From Mortierella sp. BCC40632 (taxonomy: Eukaryota > Mortierellomycota > Mortierellomycetes > Mortierellales > Mortierellaceae), in contig WAEK01000005.1 of the NCBI GenBank assembly GCA_011634665.1, positions 3,047,001 to 3,111,000 of the forward strand: a stretch of DNA of 64,000 nt, given 5' to 3'. The notes under the pieces are model-generated. The model was not told the DNA's origin. It ran no database searches and worked only from the letters and a program-made list of their open reading frames with translations. Of this stretch, positions 25,233 through 37,562 are shown in pieces. Made by a program: the position numbers and the translations under genes. Position 1 is the stretch's first letter. Each line of letters begins with the position of its first letter.

Positions 25233-25295
25233 GGTGAGAGAAAGAGAGAAAGAGAGAAAGAGAGAAAGAGAGAAAGAGAGAAAGAGAGAAAGTAA
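25233..25295 (+). repeat. GAGAGAAA tandem repeat
   Basis: Octamer GAGAGAAA units in tandem, followed by a TATGTGTG-type stretch to about 25345. Confidence 0.85.
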
Positions 25296-26340
25296 GAGAG
25301 AAGGTGTATGCGTGTATGTGTGTATGTGTGTGCGTGTGTGTGTGTAAGTGAGAAAGTAAGAGGGAGTAAGAAAGAGAAGAGAAGAGAGAAAGAAGTATAA
25401 GTCCATCCCAACAGGGCAAAAATACATTCTCAACCAAAAAGACGACCCTATTTTCGTTCTCAAACAGGATCCCGATCCATGATCGGCCGAGGAACACAGA
25501 GAGACGCTGTTCGCCGCGACATTAATCTGCGAAGTTGAGAGTGAGTAGCAGGTAGAAAGGAGACTCGTACCTGACGATAGGGATTGGTTCCACAACCGAC
25601 ACTTTGGGGGGCCTGCTGGAAGAGTAGGAATAGCTTGTCTTAGCAAGCACTCACGGGGCAATTAGGAGTCGGCGATGAAGGGGCTGCAAAATGAATAAAT
25701 CAAAGCCGCGAATAGGGATGACTAGGAGCTCCCGACCCCAGTTCCAACAAAACGTATCTAGGTGACTCTTCTGCTTTCCATGAATGGAGACAAAGATCCC
25801 AACCGTACAAATAGGCTGCTGCAGTTCAAATAGCCCGAGTGAATCCTTGCTCAGCATACTGAGCAAGGATATGTAGGGGAGGGGGGGGGCGCGCGCGCGA
25901 ACCGGAGAGAAAGAGAATAAAAAGGCTTTGTAAGACGATGATGGCCGCAGCAGTAAAACGAAAAGGCTGTCAGGGACTTCTCTCCCTGCTTTCAGTAGGT
26001 CTCATCCCGGCCGCGTGCAGCGATTTTTTTTTCCCGGTCGCGGCCACAGTTCCACACTAATGTTTCCCTGGCGCACTGACCCTTACACCGACCGTTGTTG
26101 TGCATCTTCCCCGTCCGAGAGGAGACAGCAGACAAAGAGACCAACGGAAGAAAGAGGTGGTCACGGCGCGGCTTGCAGCGCATGGAAAGGGGGACATCTA
26201 GTAAAGCGGGGCGAGGCGGAGCCGGGGTCGAGGGGAGAGAGAGAAAGCGAGGGCATCTGCCCTTGTGCAGGCCAGGCAGTTGTGGTGACGTTGCCTTTCG
26301 ACTCGCCGAAGCTTCAACACACGAACCAAACCATGGTTGG

Positions 26341-28966
26341 GATTTGAGTGGCACAGCCTGTTGGATTGTAGTCAAGAAAGAATTGATTAAAATAAATACT
26401 AAGGCCGAATTGCTTTTAAGTCCGATAACATTAAGTATGCTAGAACTTGAAAAGAGGATTAGCAAGGTCGTCATTTAGAATATGTCACTCCTAGATATTC
26501 TCGGTCAAATACAATAGGACAACCGGTATGAGGTGCTCCCGCATACCAATTGGACACTCGCAAGAAGTGATCGTGCTACTATCAAGCAGGAGGGACTAAA
26601 CACCGAAGGTGGGAATTAGGAGTATGGCGCGAAAAGGATAGTGACCAATTAGCTTGAGCGCTCAAAGGAACATCAGTAGCCTCTTGTAAGTTTTGCTAAA
26701 ATAGGGCGGAATTTTTATCGCACATCAATCTTAAGAGAAGAGAAGAAAGGGGGAGGGGGACTCATTTAATCAAAATGGAATCCAAGGCCATAGCTCGATG
26801 GTATCTTCTTTTTTCAAAGGGCAGGAAATTAGGTTGCCATCGCGTAACCCTGGCGGAATCTTTCTGGAACTTAACATGGACTGCCAGGCTACATTTAGGT
26901 ACTTAACACCCAATGAACAAATATGAAGGAAACCGTTCACTTTTGTATATTAGCTGGTAATGCCAAGTCGAGGCCATTGCGTTTACTGCTGTCACTGTCT
27001 CCTAGAGTAGCTGACCAAAGATTCATGATGTCGAACGGCTTTGATCTAGTCAGATATGCGCTCCTAAGCTTAGGTAATGATTGCTAAATAACGAATGTAG
27101 TGAAAACAGATGACCCAAGCTGCTATCAAATGAGTCAGTCATAATTTTACGGTTCCTCTCAATTCTGAATTATCAATTAATGAGTTGATATACTTATTCC
27201 TAAATCCCCTGATTCGTCTATTAGCCTGCCTGGCTAGTCTATTATTGGTATCCAAGATGGCTATGATGAGATCGAAACAGCTCCCAGGTCCTCTCAAAAG
27301 GAATTCTATGAAAGCTGTCCATTTAAAATCCCTCTCTTTACTTTGTTCAGAAAGAAGTGCCACCATGGCCAGAAACTAAGGAGCCTCACATGAACAGGTG
27401 TAACCACAGCCATGTTGACAGGTTGGTGGCAAACCTTATTTGGTAAGAAGGTTGTCGATCGCATCCAAGAATGTGTCTTGAGACTATCATAAATAGAAAA
27501 AGATCAAAATGAACCTATCCAGATGACTGTGCTTGAGCTTAGCATCCAGTAAAGGAAATGACATCCGAATCCTTTTACTTGATTTCTAGTACTTTGTCTA
27601 TGTGTCCCAAAAGAACTCTCCGGACAATCGATGGTTCACAAATGTTTGAACCTCATTTATTAAAGGCGTAGATTCCAGTTGTGTTGTCCTCCAATTGCGG
27701 AAAATATTCATCCTCATGAGACTTATAGCCACATCCCACACCTTGCGGGGTAGAATGAAAAGCTCTAGTATGCGTCTGCAGGGTAAGGAGCATCTGGTAG
27801 GGGGCTGCATTAGTCAACTGGTGGTGTGGACCATGTCCGGACCTACCCGCTGATATCTAGAGTACGAACCGAGGACAGAGAAGAAATGAAAGGCCAATTG
27901 ATCTGGGGGAGCCAGGTGGCTCGTTCCATGGTTTGGATTAGCGTGCCACCGAGATGAGACTCCTGTCACCCATCCAATGCTGTCTAACAACGCTACAATG
28001 GACTGATGTTCGGGTGGCAATACTCGGCGAATACACGGAGGAATATGAAGTGGACTAGGAGTAAAATATTGTGATTGTCATAACGACGCGTCGTGAGACT
28101 TAGGTCCATATTCGGAGGCTGTGACTAAGGACTTATCCGGCATGATAGGCATAGAGGTGTCATTAACCAAATTGGATGAGCCCTTGTTTGCAAAGGCGTC
28201 GAGATGGAGCTTTTGTATTTTCCAGGTACAAGGCACCAATGTGTCTACTGATGCAATCCTTTTGCCACTGTCAGGCAGAAAACCCTCTAACCAGGCTCAG
28301 ACGAGTCTGAAATGAAGCCAAAGTTTTTCTTCGTAACATGCGACAAGGCAGAGAGTCGCTCGTGCACTTTGCTTCCCTTGCATATGCATACTCTTTTTCC
28401 TGATCTTCTGGAAACTCTGTTCTCAACGGTGCTCTCATGCGCTTGCCAATGTTATCAATCCAGAGCGACACGAGAAATACTAACCAAATACGAACTGCGA
28501 GTAGAGCCTCAAGGACTGAATCCTGGAGCACCAGTACCTGCTTCGTCTTGGATCTTGAAAAGCCAAAGATTTGCAATCCTGCTTTTCCAAGCTAGCCAAT
28601 CTCTAGGATGTCCAATGAGCCATTGAAATGATCATCTTAACCCTCAAGGCCTCCGAGCGTTCATTTCCGAATGGCGCCAACCTTAATGAACAGTCTTCAT
28701 GAACAGATGCATTCATCCAACAAACCCCTGGGATGATCTTTGAATCTGTTCAAAAATATCTCTACCTCTTTAGGGTGGCAGAGCCATGGCCATATCACCA
28801 TGCCCACATGGCTGTGTCCATGCTACCGTTTCTCTACGACCCTACTGTGGCTCCTGGTGTGCCAGCCAGATCCATCACGCTACAAGGTTACGCTTTTGTT
28901 CTCCCTGTCCATCCACGCCTTTCAAGATGCTGCTGTGTCAACTGGGCTCCGAAGTAGAGCCATCAG

Positions 28967-29012
<46 letters not shown>

Positions 29013-29462
29013 TTTACTCTCCTCCTCAACCTTCTTCCACCCTGCCTATCAACTGCGGTCAATTATCTGCTTTGCCTACCATCGCACAAAAACAAGAGAC
29101 TAAACTTGCCTCCTTACCACTTTCATAGCTTCTCGTGAGTAACTAAGCTAATGACTCCTAGTTATTCACTGTTGCACAGGAACTTTGCCTGGTATATGGT
29201 TCCACCTACCAACCCAAGCGAGCTTTTTTTTTTCTAGAACCAATGAGTTTCCAGTGTCGGGCTCTGAGGAATGGTGGCGAATGACAGACAAGGTCAACTG
29301 GGGGAGGGGGGTTACCTCTACTCTGGTTTCCTATTTAACTCGCAAAAAACCTGGCACCGCCCTCATCAGTTCCGCTCTCTTATCCTTCCCTGCTCCTTCT
29401 CTACTTCCTTGGTCTCCCATTTCACCTTCTCCTCCCCAAACACATTTGCACATTAGCACACA
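26341..29462. other. AT-richer gene-poor region
   Basis: About 3.1 kb. Its base composition is unlike the GA-rich block to its left. Minus-strand frames of 60-100 codons at 27139-27366, 27598-27810, 27814-28020 and 28271-28576 are mildly protein-like but cannot be joined by splice sites, and no family is recognised; they could be relics of a mobile element or an old gene. A pure CT dinucleotide run lies at 28969-29009. The last few hundred bases are CT-rich promoter and leader sequence of the gene starting at 29463. Confidence 0.4.
28969..29009 (+). repeat. CT dinucleotide microsatellite
   Basis: About twenty CT units, located about 450 bases upstream of the four-TM gene start. Confidence 0.95.
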
Positions 29463-30684
29463 ATGGCGTTTACAGCTGGTAGTGGAATGCTTAAATTTGG
29501 CTTTCTCCTTTCTATCCTCCTGTTCTTCCTTGGCCTGGCTACCCTTGTCTCCTTGTCGATCTATGCGAAGGAGAAGTAAGTCCCTTCAGCTTCTCTGGCC
29601 TCATGCTTTTCTTTTGTCTTTTTTTTCAACCGTCTACCTCGGCTACTTTTTCTGACTTTTTTCTTTTTTTTTTGCCTCTCACGTACTTGCACCCCAAAAA
29701 AAAAAAAAAAAAAGGGTTGGTGATCGTTCCGTATGTCTTCTCTTCCCTGACGATGAGCCCCCTTACGAGCGCCCGTCTTCCTGCAACTTCACCATCACTA
29801 TTGGGTAAGGTCTATTCTACAGACAGTCAGAGGGCTACTTTCAATCATGACAAGGAGCGGATAAAATCGATTTCATTTTCTTGGGGTTCAATCTAGCTCA
29901 CTCTACCAAATTTTTCTGCTCCCCTCCACCCCAAATAGTGCGGTCATCTCCTTGGCTGGAATAGCCCTCTTTGCTATGGATTACGTTACTTGGAAACGAA
30001 GTGAGAACTTCAAGGGCAAGCGAGCCTCGATTGCCGTAAGCATCTATAGTTTTCTTTCTCACTTTCTCTCTTTTTTATTGCATATTAGCTCACTCGACTT
30101 TTACTAACGCATACTCATCTTGTCCCAACGACATCTCTTCTGCACTCTCCAGTCCCTGGCATTGGTAGTGGTCATGACTCTCTTTTCGTTCTGTAACGCC
30201 ATTGTCATTGCCCTTGGCCTCAAACAGGCCTGCGATTTTTCTGGCGGTTGTTCCAAGTGTAAGTCATACATTCACATCTTAAATATAGAAGTAGAAGATG
30301 ATGATGATGAAGAAGAAACCATTTTGTCCAGGACCCACCCCAAGATCTAACAAGATTCTCTCTCTATATGTATCTTTCATTTCGTGGATGGCGCGGCTAA
30401 TAGACAGCAAAGACTACAAGGGCATCTACTCTGGTGTCAGCTGCTCTGCTTTGGCAGGCCTTTTCTTTTTGATTTATGGTATCAGTGAATTCATTCAGTA
30501 CCGCAAACGACACATTCAAGGAGATAAGGTACATAGAAGGTGCAGGCTTCATCAACCAATTGCTTTGTTAATCTTGATACAGAATGAGAACCATCGTTTG
30601 ATAACCTTTGGATTATTCTCTCTGTTGTTTGCTATTTCCTCCTTCTCACTCCTCCCCTCCGTCTACAGTGGTAGTAGCAATTAG
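29463..30684 (+). CDS. Small four-transmembrane protein, function unknown
   Basis: Five exons, 29463-29575, 29939-30035, 30153-30258, 30404-30528 and 30583-30684, all with GT-AG introns and agreeing phases, encode 180 residues. Four hydrophobic segments are visible: residues about 10-32 (FGFLLSILLFFLGLATLVSL), 40-55 after a short polar loop, 73-95 (LALVVVMTLFSFCNAIVIAL) and a pair near 120-140 and 158-175. A Cys-containing loop (ACDFSGGCSKYSKDYKGIYSG) lies between the third and fourth segments. The size and layout resemble MARVEL-like or SUR7/claudin-type tetraspan proteins, but no diagnostic motif was seen, so I give no name. A membrane-organising role is speculation. Confidence 0.7.
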
Positions 30685-31147
30685 GCGTAATTCATTATTC
30701 TGTGTCCATTTCGAATGGCAACACTTGCCTAACAATATACCAGCATACAAGTACTATTCATTAAATCTATTATCTATTATCAAGGACCTTCCCCTCTGAC
30801 CTTTCATAAGACGACTACTGTGTTTGCTGCTAATTAAGCATAGCCCAATTCTGGGAACGAGTTTGCCCTATTTAATTTAACCCCCCTCCGCCCTGGTAGA
30901 GGGGTTGTAAGGAATAGACAAGATTGATCCGCTTTGTTTTTGGCTTCAAATTTTGGCATGTTTTTTTAAATTTACATCCACAGCACATTTGTCCCGTTTT
31001 GGAAAGGACAGGGCGCTTTCATGGTGGGAAGGAAGCAAAGCCGAATCACTAAAATCACAGAGCAACAATCTCCATTTTTGACATTTTTGGTATTATATTT
31101 ATATTTAAAGTTGAGTGTGATTGCCTAGTCTACTATCAAAATATCCT
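30685..31147. other. Convergent 3' region
   Basis: 463 bases of AT-rich sequence between the four-TM gene and RRN3, with TATTTATATTTAAAG-like stretches near 31092-31110. No gene seen. Confidence 0.7.
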
Positions 31148-32674
31148 TTACTTTGTCCGGTTGGTCATCCCTTGAACCAGAAAGTGTGCAGGACTAGGGC
31201 TAATACTCATGGCCATGATCGACTGGTTCATCTGCTCGTCGTTGTCATCTTCATCGTCGTCATTGGCGTTGGTTCTCATAGAATTGTGGCGGCCAAGGTA
31301 CTGATGATCCTCCTCGTCCTCATCGACCTGATCGTCTTGATCTTCGTCATCCTCGTCCTCGTTTTCTTCGTCCTCATCTTCATCCTCATCCTCATCTTCA
31401 TCTTCGTCGTCATCATCCTCGTCCTCGTCATCATTCTCCCATTCTTGGTAAATTCCCCGCATAAAGGGTGCACTCTGATGGAGACGATAAGGATCGAACG
31501 GGAAGAAGGTTTCCAGCTCATGGAGGTTCACGGCACGACCACCATCAGAAGTGCCATTCTTGAGAGCCGAGGTGGCTCGGACAGAACTGACGACAATTCT
31601 CTTGTTCTGCTCCAAAATCGGATAAATGTACATGAAATTGAGGTTGTTGGAGATTCGAGCAAACTGCTTCACCACATTTTCTGAGCACATCTAGAGATCA
31701 AAAATTAGAGGGGAAAAGTTGGCTCATATCAGTATAAATCATACAACATTACTCCTATCCATGCCTTGCAAGCGACTCAGTTCTTGTTGTACCTTCAGTG
31801 GGTTCAGACGACTTGTTACAATTCTCTGCAAACAACTAAGGGCCGGGTGCCATTGGCGCAGGACGGGTGTTGGTGCATCCGACTCAGCGGGGCTATCCAT
31901 GGCGCCTCCGACAATCATGCCTGCGCTATCAAAATCGTCTCTGTTGCTCTGTGCAACATTGGTTTGGACACCGTCGATCACCAGTACTCTCCATCGGAAG
32001 CAAAAGATGTAAAGGAGTGCCTGAACAGTGGCATAAAAGACTGCATACTTGTCTGCGTCAGGTCCTACGTGAGGGTTCGTATCGACCTGCTCCACCAAGT
32101 CGAGAGTGAAGCCACCCAACATATCAATGACCATTCCGATTTGGCGAACATCAAGATATTTGGCTCGTGCGACAAATGATGACATATATGCTGCTGCTGC
32201 TACTCGAACGACTTCAGGGCGCGACTTGCTCAAGATCTGCTCGCCAAGTGTACCCAGGAAGTAGTCCGAAAACTGAGGCGAGAGCGATACAAAGTAGAAA
32301 AGTACAAATTGTGTGTGTCTTGATTTGTATGTCTGAAGGACAGTCTTCATGAAAATTGCCAGGAGAGTCATGAATAATTCCTGGATAGGAAGAGGTGGCT
32401 GACCGTCATGACTAGGCAAGTTCCTGCAGCTTTGAACGACGCTTTCGAGATATGAAAAGACAAAGTAGAGCATTCCATCGAGCTTGCGAGTCATTTCCTT
32501 GATGTTAAGGACCGCCACCTCCTCTACGTCTGACTCATCGTCCGACTCGTTACCATCATCCGAACCCAGATCGTTGTCGGAATCATTTTCATCTTCATCT
32601 TCTTCCAACTCGTAGTCGTATGTGATTTCAGTATCAGAGTCTTCAAGTTCTTCCAACTCGACCTGGATCTCCAC

Positions 32675-32718
<44 letters not shown>

Positions 32719-35341
32719 AGAGAGAGATTAGAATAGATGCATGTTTGTCAGCCATATGACCAGCCAATAGTAGGAAAGGAAAAAATAAAATAAAAAAAAA
32801 AAAAACTTTTTTGGCGTGCTCACTCACATCAATCTGGATAATTCTATCAATAACAACACCCAGAATTTGGGCACGCAAGTCGGGTGCATATTCCAATACG
32901 CGGAGAATATTCTTTACAAAAGTTGTCTGAGCACCGATCGACTCTCGCTTGTGTGGGAATTCTGCAGTCAATAAAGGGAAAAGCGATGTCCGTCCAGTAG
33001 GAATCAACCCGAGGATGTACTTGAGTGCTTGGTGTGCTCTGTCATAGTGGCGCTGGCGCAACGCTGTTGATGTCTCTCCCGAGGGTCTATAGGCCCCTGT
33101 TTAATAGCGAGTCCACAAATGAAAAAATTAGAGTCTGGAATAGGCTGGGTAGTATCCATAAGAATGATACCATTGAGATGTGGAAATGCGAAGAGCAAAA
33201 CTTACTGCTCGAAAGCTTTTTGACAAGCATTGACTGTACAGGGACGACGTAAAATCCATGCGCAGAAACAACGTTGCCCAGAAAAGTAAGATAGTACTGT
33301 ACAAAATTGTCGTCTTGTGAGATCCAGTCTAGTTGAAGCATGGCGTCGATCAAGGCTCTGCAAGACTTGTCGAACAACGAAATGCACTGCGACATTGCCT
33401 GAGTCCATTGGAGGAGTTTTGCAGGCGTCAAAGGTGCCGGTTTGGTGGTTGTAAGTTGAGCGATAAGCTCTTCGTATTGCTGAGAGTTGCCCTAAAAATC
33501 ATCAGAGCCCAAGACAAAGTGTATCCGTGCTGGTCAGCTCGGAACCAATTGTCAAGGACATCATTGTAAAGGTAATAATAATAATAATAATAATAATATA
33601 TAAAGCATGGGAGAGTCTTAAGGGAGGAGAGGGCACAAAGGCAACGCGAAAGAAAAGAGAATGAGGAGGATGACCTTCCACATCGAACCACTCTACTCAA
33701 ACGTCCAGGGATCATAGACGCTGGGTATAATGGAGCGAGGCAGAGGTAAGACGAGAACAGGTATTTCTCGCATTTTACAGAGAGGCTTGAGCACAGGATC
33801 GCTCTTTGGTCTGAATGGGCCATTCGTCTGGATTTTGACACAAGTCGAGAAAACCATCGAATGCCACATCCGTACTTGCTTCTTTGTCATACGCTCCTTC
33901 GAGTTTTCATCTGTCACATTAGCCACTTGGGACCCCATCTCGACTTTTGACTCTTGTCTTTTAGTATCCGTCAACATTACTTTAGAGTCACGAGCAGGGC
34001 AACGGATCGCGACGGCAACAGGCCACCGAGGTTTTAGGATTTGGAGAGATGAGCCAAAATTTCACGAGCAACAGTAGATATTGTCTTGGGAAGTGTCACC
34101 ATTCCCGACATCGTACCGCCTCATTAAATCCAGCTGATCTCTCCAAGACCACCTCGACAGGCCCGCCACTGCGCAGTAAGAAGCCAAGAAAGGTAGCTTC
34201 ATAGGCGTATGGAAAGGTAGCTCGCTTTTATTGGATCAGTAGTTGTTCCGAAAGGCCAGGCCAAGCCAGGCCGACAGGCATTTGCACCCATACAGCCAGA
34301 CAGTGACCTCGGCTCAAACGAGGTGGCTAATATTCGATAGTTCGTTAGCTGAAGAGAGTTGATGGCCAACAGCTGCGGGAAAGAGCTCCCTCCATCAAGG
34401 ATAGTGCCATTCTGACAACTTCCAAGACGCATTGAATACAAGCAAGACTCGCATCATGGACGGAGCATTGAGAGCGCATAATGGTGCAGGGGAAAGGAGG
34501 CTCATCTCCCTTCCCTCCACACTGCAGGTCCGGGACCAAGTTAAAAAAAAAACCTTCAGACGCCTAAAAGCCAGGGGCACCCTGTTAGTCCGTCTCACAC
34601 CAGAAATGCAAGAGTTAAGAGTCGCAGGGGAGCCCCTGACTTTCATGGTGAGTAAGGGTCGAGGAGAAAAACGCAAAAGAAGATCACCTTTGAGCAACGA
34701 TTGACCAGATCAATTACACAAAAAGTGGATCCCCTTAGCATGGCCTTTAATCGCTGTCTGTTGTCCGCCTGCTAACACTGGCCTATTAAAGGACACAGTG
34801 CTAAGATAGGGTTGAGACTCGAGACGCTCACGATCAATGGCGGGTTAATAACAGTATTGTCGTCAAACAAAAATAAAAGAAAAATAGGAGACAAAAAGTA
34901 GGAGGCAAGAACCTCTGGCAAGACGAGGGTCTTCCCAGTATCGGAGAATGAAGAACATGGTCAAATGGAAAAGGTACTGGTGACACGAAAGGAAAGGACA
35001 TGGCGAAAAGATTTTACCTGCTTCTTCTCTCGGATAGCACTGCTGATGAAAGTGGTCATCATGATTAGTCCCTGGCGCTGCCGATCAAATCCAGCGATTT
35101 GTTCTGAAGAAACCATTGCTACAGAGGCTGCAACAGGCGTGGAAGTTGAACGCTTCATTGGTTGTGTGATGGAATGGGGCAATTCGGTGTCGCTAGGGCG
35201 CTTGCGATGGCCAGGAGAGCTTGGCCGGAGAGAAGGATGATCGGATGTCGCGGTTGCTGAAGTCATGGTGGAGAGATTGGTGGCAAAGGCAGTCTTGGGA
35301 GATTGGACCGCAGTCGATCGAGTAGGCTGTGTAACAGGCAT
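31148..35341 (-). CDS. RRN3: RNA polymerase I initiation factor Rrn3 (TIF-IA)
   Basis: Minus-strand exons 35341-35018, 33491-33206, 33096-32828, 32674-31793 and 31690-31148 encode 767 residues. Rrn3 bridges RNA polymerase I to promoter-bound core factor and activates rRNA transcription in the nucleolus. Family hallmarks are HQALKYILGLIPTGR before exon 4, the long acidic insert (EDSDTEITYDYELEEDEDE), the splice-restored LNPLK-MCSENVV junction, and LETFFPFDPYRL near the C-terminus, followed by a second acidic tract (EDEDDDDEDEDE). Several in-frame ATGs precede the conserved part; 35341 is my choice, with 35368 and 35266 possible. Intron 1 is 1526 bases, far longer than any other intron here. 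Intron 3 carries a long A run. Confidence 0.9.
32679..32715 (+). repeat. Poly(A) run in RRN3 intron 3
   Basis: About 37 A residues on the plus strand, hence a poly(T) polypyrimidine tract immediately before the exon 4 acceptor on the coding strand. Confidence 0.9.
33492..35017 (-). other. Unusually long RRN3 intron 1 containing protein-like frames
   Basis: This 1526-base interval separates exon 1 (ending REKKQ) from exon 2 (starting GNSQQYEEL). The junction reads smoothly without it. Inside, a minus-strand frame at 33693-33977 looks coding (MGSQVANVTDENSKER...PVLVLPLPRSIIP), and further weak frames lie at 34199-34697. It also has an ATA/AAT triplet run near 33575-33597. Candidates are an inserted, decayed element, a nested gene, or chance. 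Confidence 0.5.
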
Positions 35342-36493
35342 GAGACAAAAGAAGGGGAGGCGGCGCAATGGATGCTGGGAACTGCGGATGGAGGCTTGTT
35401 ATGCTTGGCTGCTTGCGTGGGTATATGGGTCGAGCGAAGGATGCCGTAGTCGCCTGTCGGTGAGCCTTGAAGACAAGAAAGGAGTAGTGTCAGGCGAGGA
35501 GAGAACAGTGATGCTTCAAAAGAAAAAAAAAAAGCTGTGGCTTATGAAGCTTTTTTTTCCAAGAGACTTCAGGATAGTGGCACCATAATCCACTCATTGG
35601 CTGTTATCGACGGTAGGAACACTGAAGTCCCAATCTACATACACAAAAAACCACAGATGTACAAGATTTTGAGCAGCTCTCTAACATTTTTGCCTCAGCG
35701 TGATGTGGCCCGTTCCTGGTATTAGCTTCTATCTGGCCATGACCGAAGATTACACTCTTAGCCACTCCTGAAACTCTCAGCCGCTTTTTCATCGCTTGGA
35801 GCAGTCCTTGACCTTGGCTCTCCTCGTTTGCTTTGTACTTTTTTTCCTCATGGCTTCATTCGTCAGTGCGCAAGTGTTCATGCCCTGCAAAAGATATGGA
35901 TACCGCTGTTAGTTTTAGGGAAACAGAGGACGAGCTGGAGACGTTCAATGTGGTCGAAATAAAAGTAAAACACAGATGGGCAGAGTTTAAGGTAGGGCAC
36001 GGGGGCGACGATTATCAATGGGAGGCAGGTCAAGGGCAGATCTAATCTGCACATTTATTTCGGCCACAACCAATGGTTTCCATATTGTCCTCCACTTCCT
36101 CTTTTGTTTAAGTGTTTGGATGTGGCTAACTGCAGTACAGAACTGCAGTACCACAGGGTTAGTACGGCAAGAATTTACACCAAGTTAGTGAGGAGATTTT
36201 TCACGGGGATAGTACAAGAAAAATGGATGTGTCTAACACTACAGTCTGTACTGCCTTTAGCTGACCACAGTACAGGGCATAAAATTGACTCCAGATATTA
36301 TTAGCCATCAAGTTTTTTTGGTCTCAATCGTAGAGGAAGCTACCTTGTGTAGGTCTGGAAAATTTTGGGACTCGGGGCTTCAGGAGCCCAAAGGCTCATC
36401 ACGCACTAACTCCCTGTAATTTTTTTTCAAAAAAATCTGCTATCCCGAGAATTAACAAACTCCGACAAAAAATCTCAGGAGGCAAAAGAGAAG
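35342..36493. other. RRN3 upstream region
   Basis: About 1.15 kb between the RRN3 start and the tRNA-Glu gene. It holds an imperfect inverted repeat (36118-36275, listed separately) and short A/T tracts. A 70-codon frame at 35833-36045 has no supporting context. Confidence 0.5.
36118..36275. repeat. Imperfect inverted repeat, possible MITE-like element
   Basis: The left arm TGTGGCTAACTGCAGTACAG (about 36121-36141) is matched with small gaps by the reverse complement of the right arm (about 36246-36275, TCTGTACTGCCTTTAGCTGACCACA). Additional CTGCAGTA copies lie just inside the left arm. About 105 bases separate the arms. No flanking target duplication was evident by eye. Confidence 0.35.
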
Positions 36494-36565
36494 TTCCCAG
36501 TCCGGGAATCGAACCCGGGCCTTGTCGGTGAGAGCGACAAATCCTGACCTCTGGACCAACTAGGA
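36494..36565 (-). tRNA. tRNA-Glu (CTC)
   Basis: Read on the minus strand, the gene starts TCCTAGT and ends ACTGGGA plus discriminator A, a seven-pair acceptor stem with one wobble. The anticodon stem TGTCG/CGACA closes the loop CTCTCAC, giving anticodon CTC (glutamate, codon GAG). The T arm CCGGG-TTCGATT-CCCGG is perfect. 72 nt, no intron. Confidence 0.92.
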
Positions 36566-36692
36566 ATCAACTTGTTGATTGCGGAGATTTTGGAGACTTG
36601 ATCAACAGGCTGCAGTATTGAAACACGTGATATTAAACTTTTTGAGCTTAAGAAATATTGAGACCTTTGTCAGCTCATGTGCTCATACACGC

Positions 36693-36764
36693 GCTAACAT
36701 AGTATAATGGTTAGTATATCTCGTTGTGGCCGAGACGATCCTGGTTCGATTCCAGGTGTTAGCA
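36693..36764 (+). tRNA. tRNA-His (GTG)
   Basis: The acceptor stem GCTAACA pairs with TGTTAGC, followed by discriminator A. The D region TAGTATAATGGTTAGTA is typical of eukaryotic tRNA-His. The anticodon stem TCTCG/CGAGA closes loop TTGTGGC, giving anticodon GTG (histidine). The T arm CCTGG-TTCGATT-CCAGG is perfect. 72 nt without intron. The following T-rich stretch (36788-36808) can act as the Pol III terminator. Confidence 0.95.
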
Positions 36765-37562
36765 ATTTTAGGGACTTTGTTCCTATTTTTTTTTTCTTTT
36801 TTTTTTTGAAAAAATCTAAAACAGACGTACCGGGCGCTGTAGGCTCCAGGAATCAACATGGAGGTTTTTTTTTTGGTATGGGCCGATAGAGATAGCTATT
36901 TTATACAGGATATCAAAATTCTGGGAGTCGCGGAGCCAAAGCCTCCAGATATCAGACGACTTGACCCTTTCGACTTGACTGATTAGGAGCCGCTTTTGCC
37001 GCTCTCGGATCTTTCGGATCCCCTGCCCTAGCTGTAGAACTGCCTTTGACCTACTCCCCCCCTCCCTTGATAGCTCACCTTTGTGCCCTGTCTTGATTTC
37101 TCTCATCTACTTTGTATTTATATATCCACCTATATCGTTTCTGGGTCGTCACCCTCCATTTCCTCTTTAGTTTTTCTTTCAAAAAGAGGCAGCGGAGGCC
37201 ATGTCCGTTGCAGAGTATGGAGAGTATGGAAAGACGCGCGCCGACGAATAAAACCTCTCACGAGACCAATCAAAAAACTTTGGAGAGATCGTGAGCGGTT
37301 CGCTTAATGGAATATACTCCACACTAACCCACATTGAGTAGGGGTAAGGAGAGGATACATGCGTTTTTCAGATCTTTTGCACCGCTCACTTAACAAAGTT
37401 TGACTAGTTGTGTTGATTTTTAGATGGATCCAACTATCCTCCTCAAGTATATGCTTTTATTAAGGATTAGAAACACACATACAGAGACAGTGTATTGTAA
37501 AGGATCTCTCAAACAGAAAGGCCGTCGTTTGCCCTCTTCCTCTAATCTTCTCTAAAGGATCT
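36765..37562. other. Spacer between tRNA-His and the 3' end of the MDM1-like gene
   Basis: About 800 bases. A T-rich stretch follows the tRNA. A leader-like sequence near 37100-37200 precedes a very short frame from ATG 37201 (15 codons) and an overlapping basic frame, neither convincing. No gene called. Confidence 0.5.

Larger units (their letters stand above)
21573..26340. other. Gene-poor, GA-rich upstream region of the Msb1-like gene
   Basis: About 4.8 kb with no supportable gene. The plus strand is strongly purine-rich in blocks (21770-21910, 22745-22815, 23765-23870 and 25120-25400) and carries a CA/TG dinucleotide stretch near 21980-22005, a 67-base A run and a GAGAGAAA array. Long minus-strand frames here are translations of simple sequence (poly-Ser/Leu/Phe). 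A very long 5' leader or regulatory region of the Msb1-like gene is possible. Confidence 0.5.

Noticed and set aside
36494..36764. tRNA pair considered as an integration site
   Set aside because: No attachment-site duplication or integrase nearby; ordinary dispersed nuclear tRNA genes.
37201..37251. 15-codon frame and overlapping basic frame near 37200-37307, considered as a small ribosomal protein
   Set aside because: Does not match small basic ribosomal proteins I could recall, and no splice structure was found.
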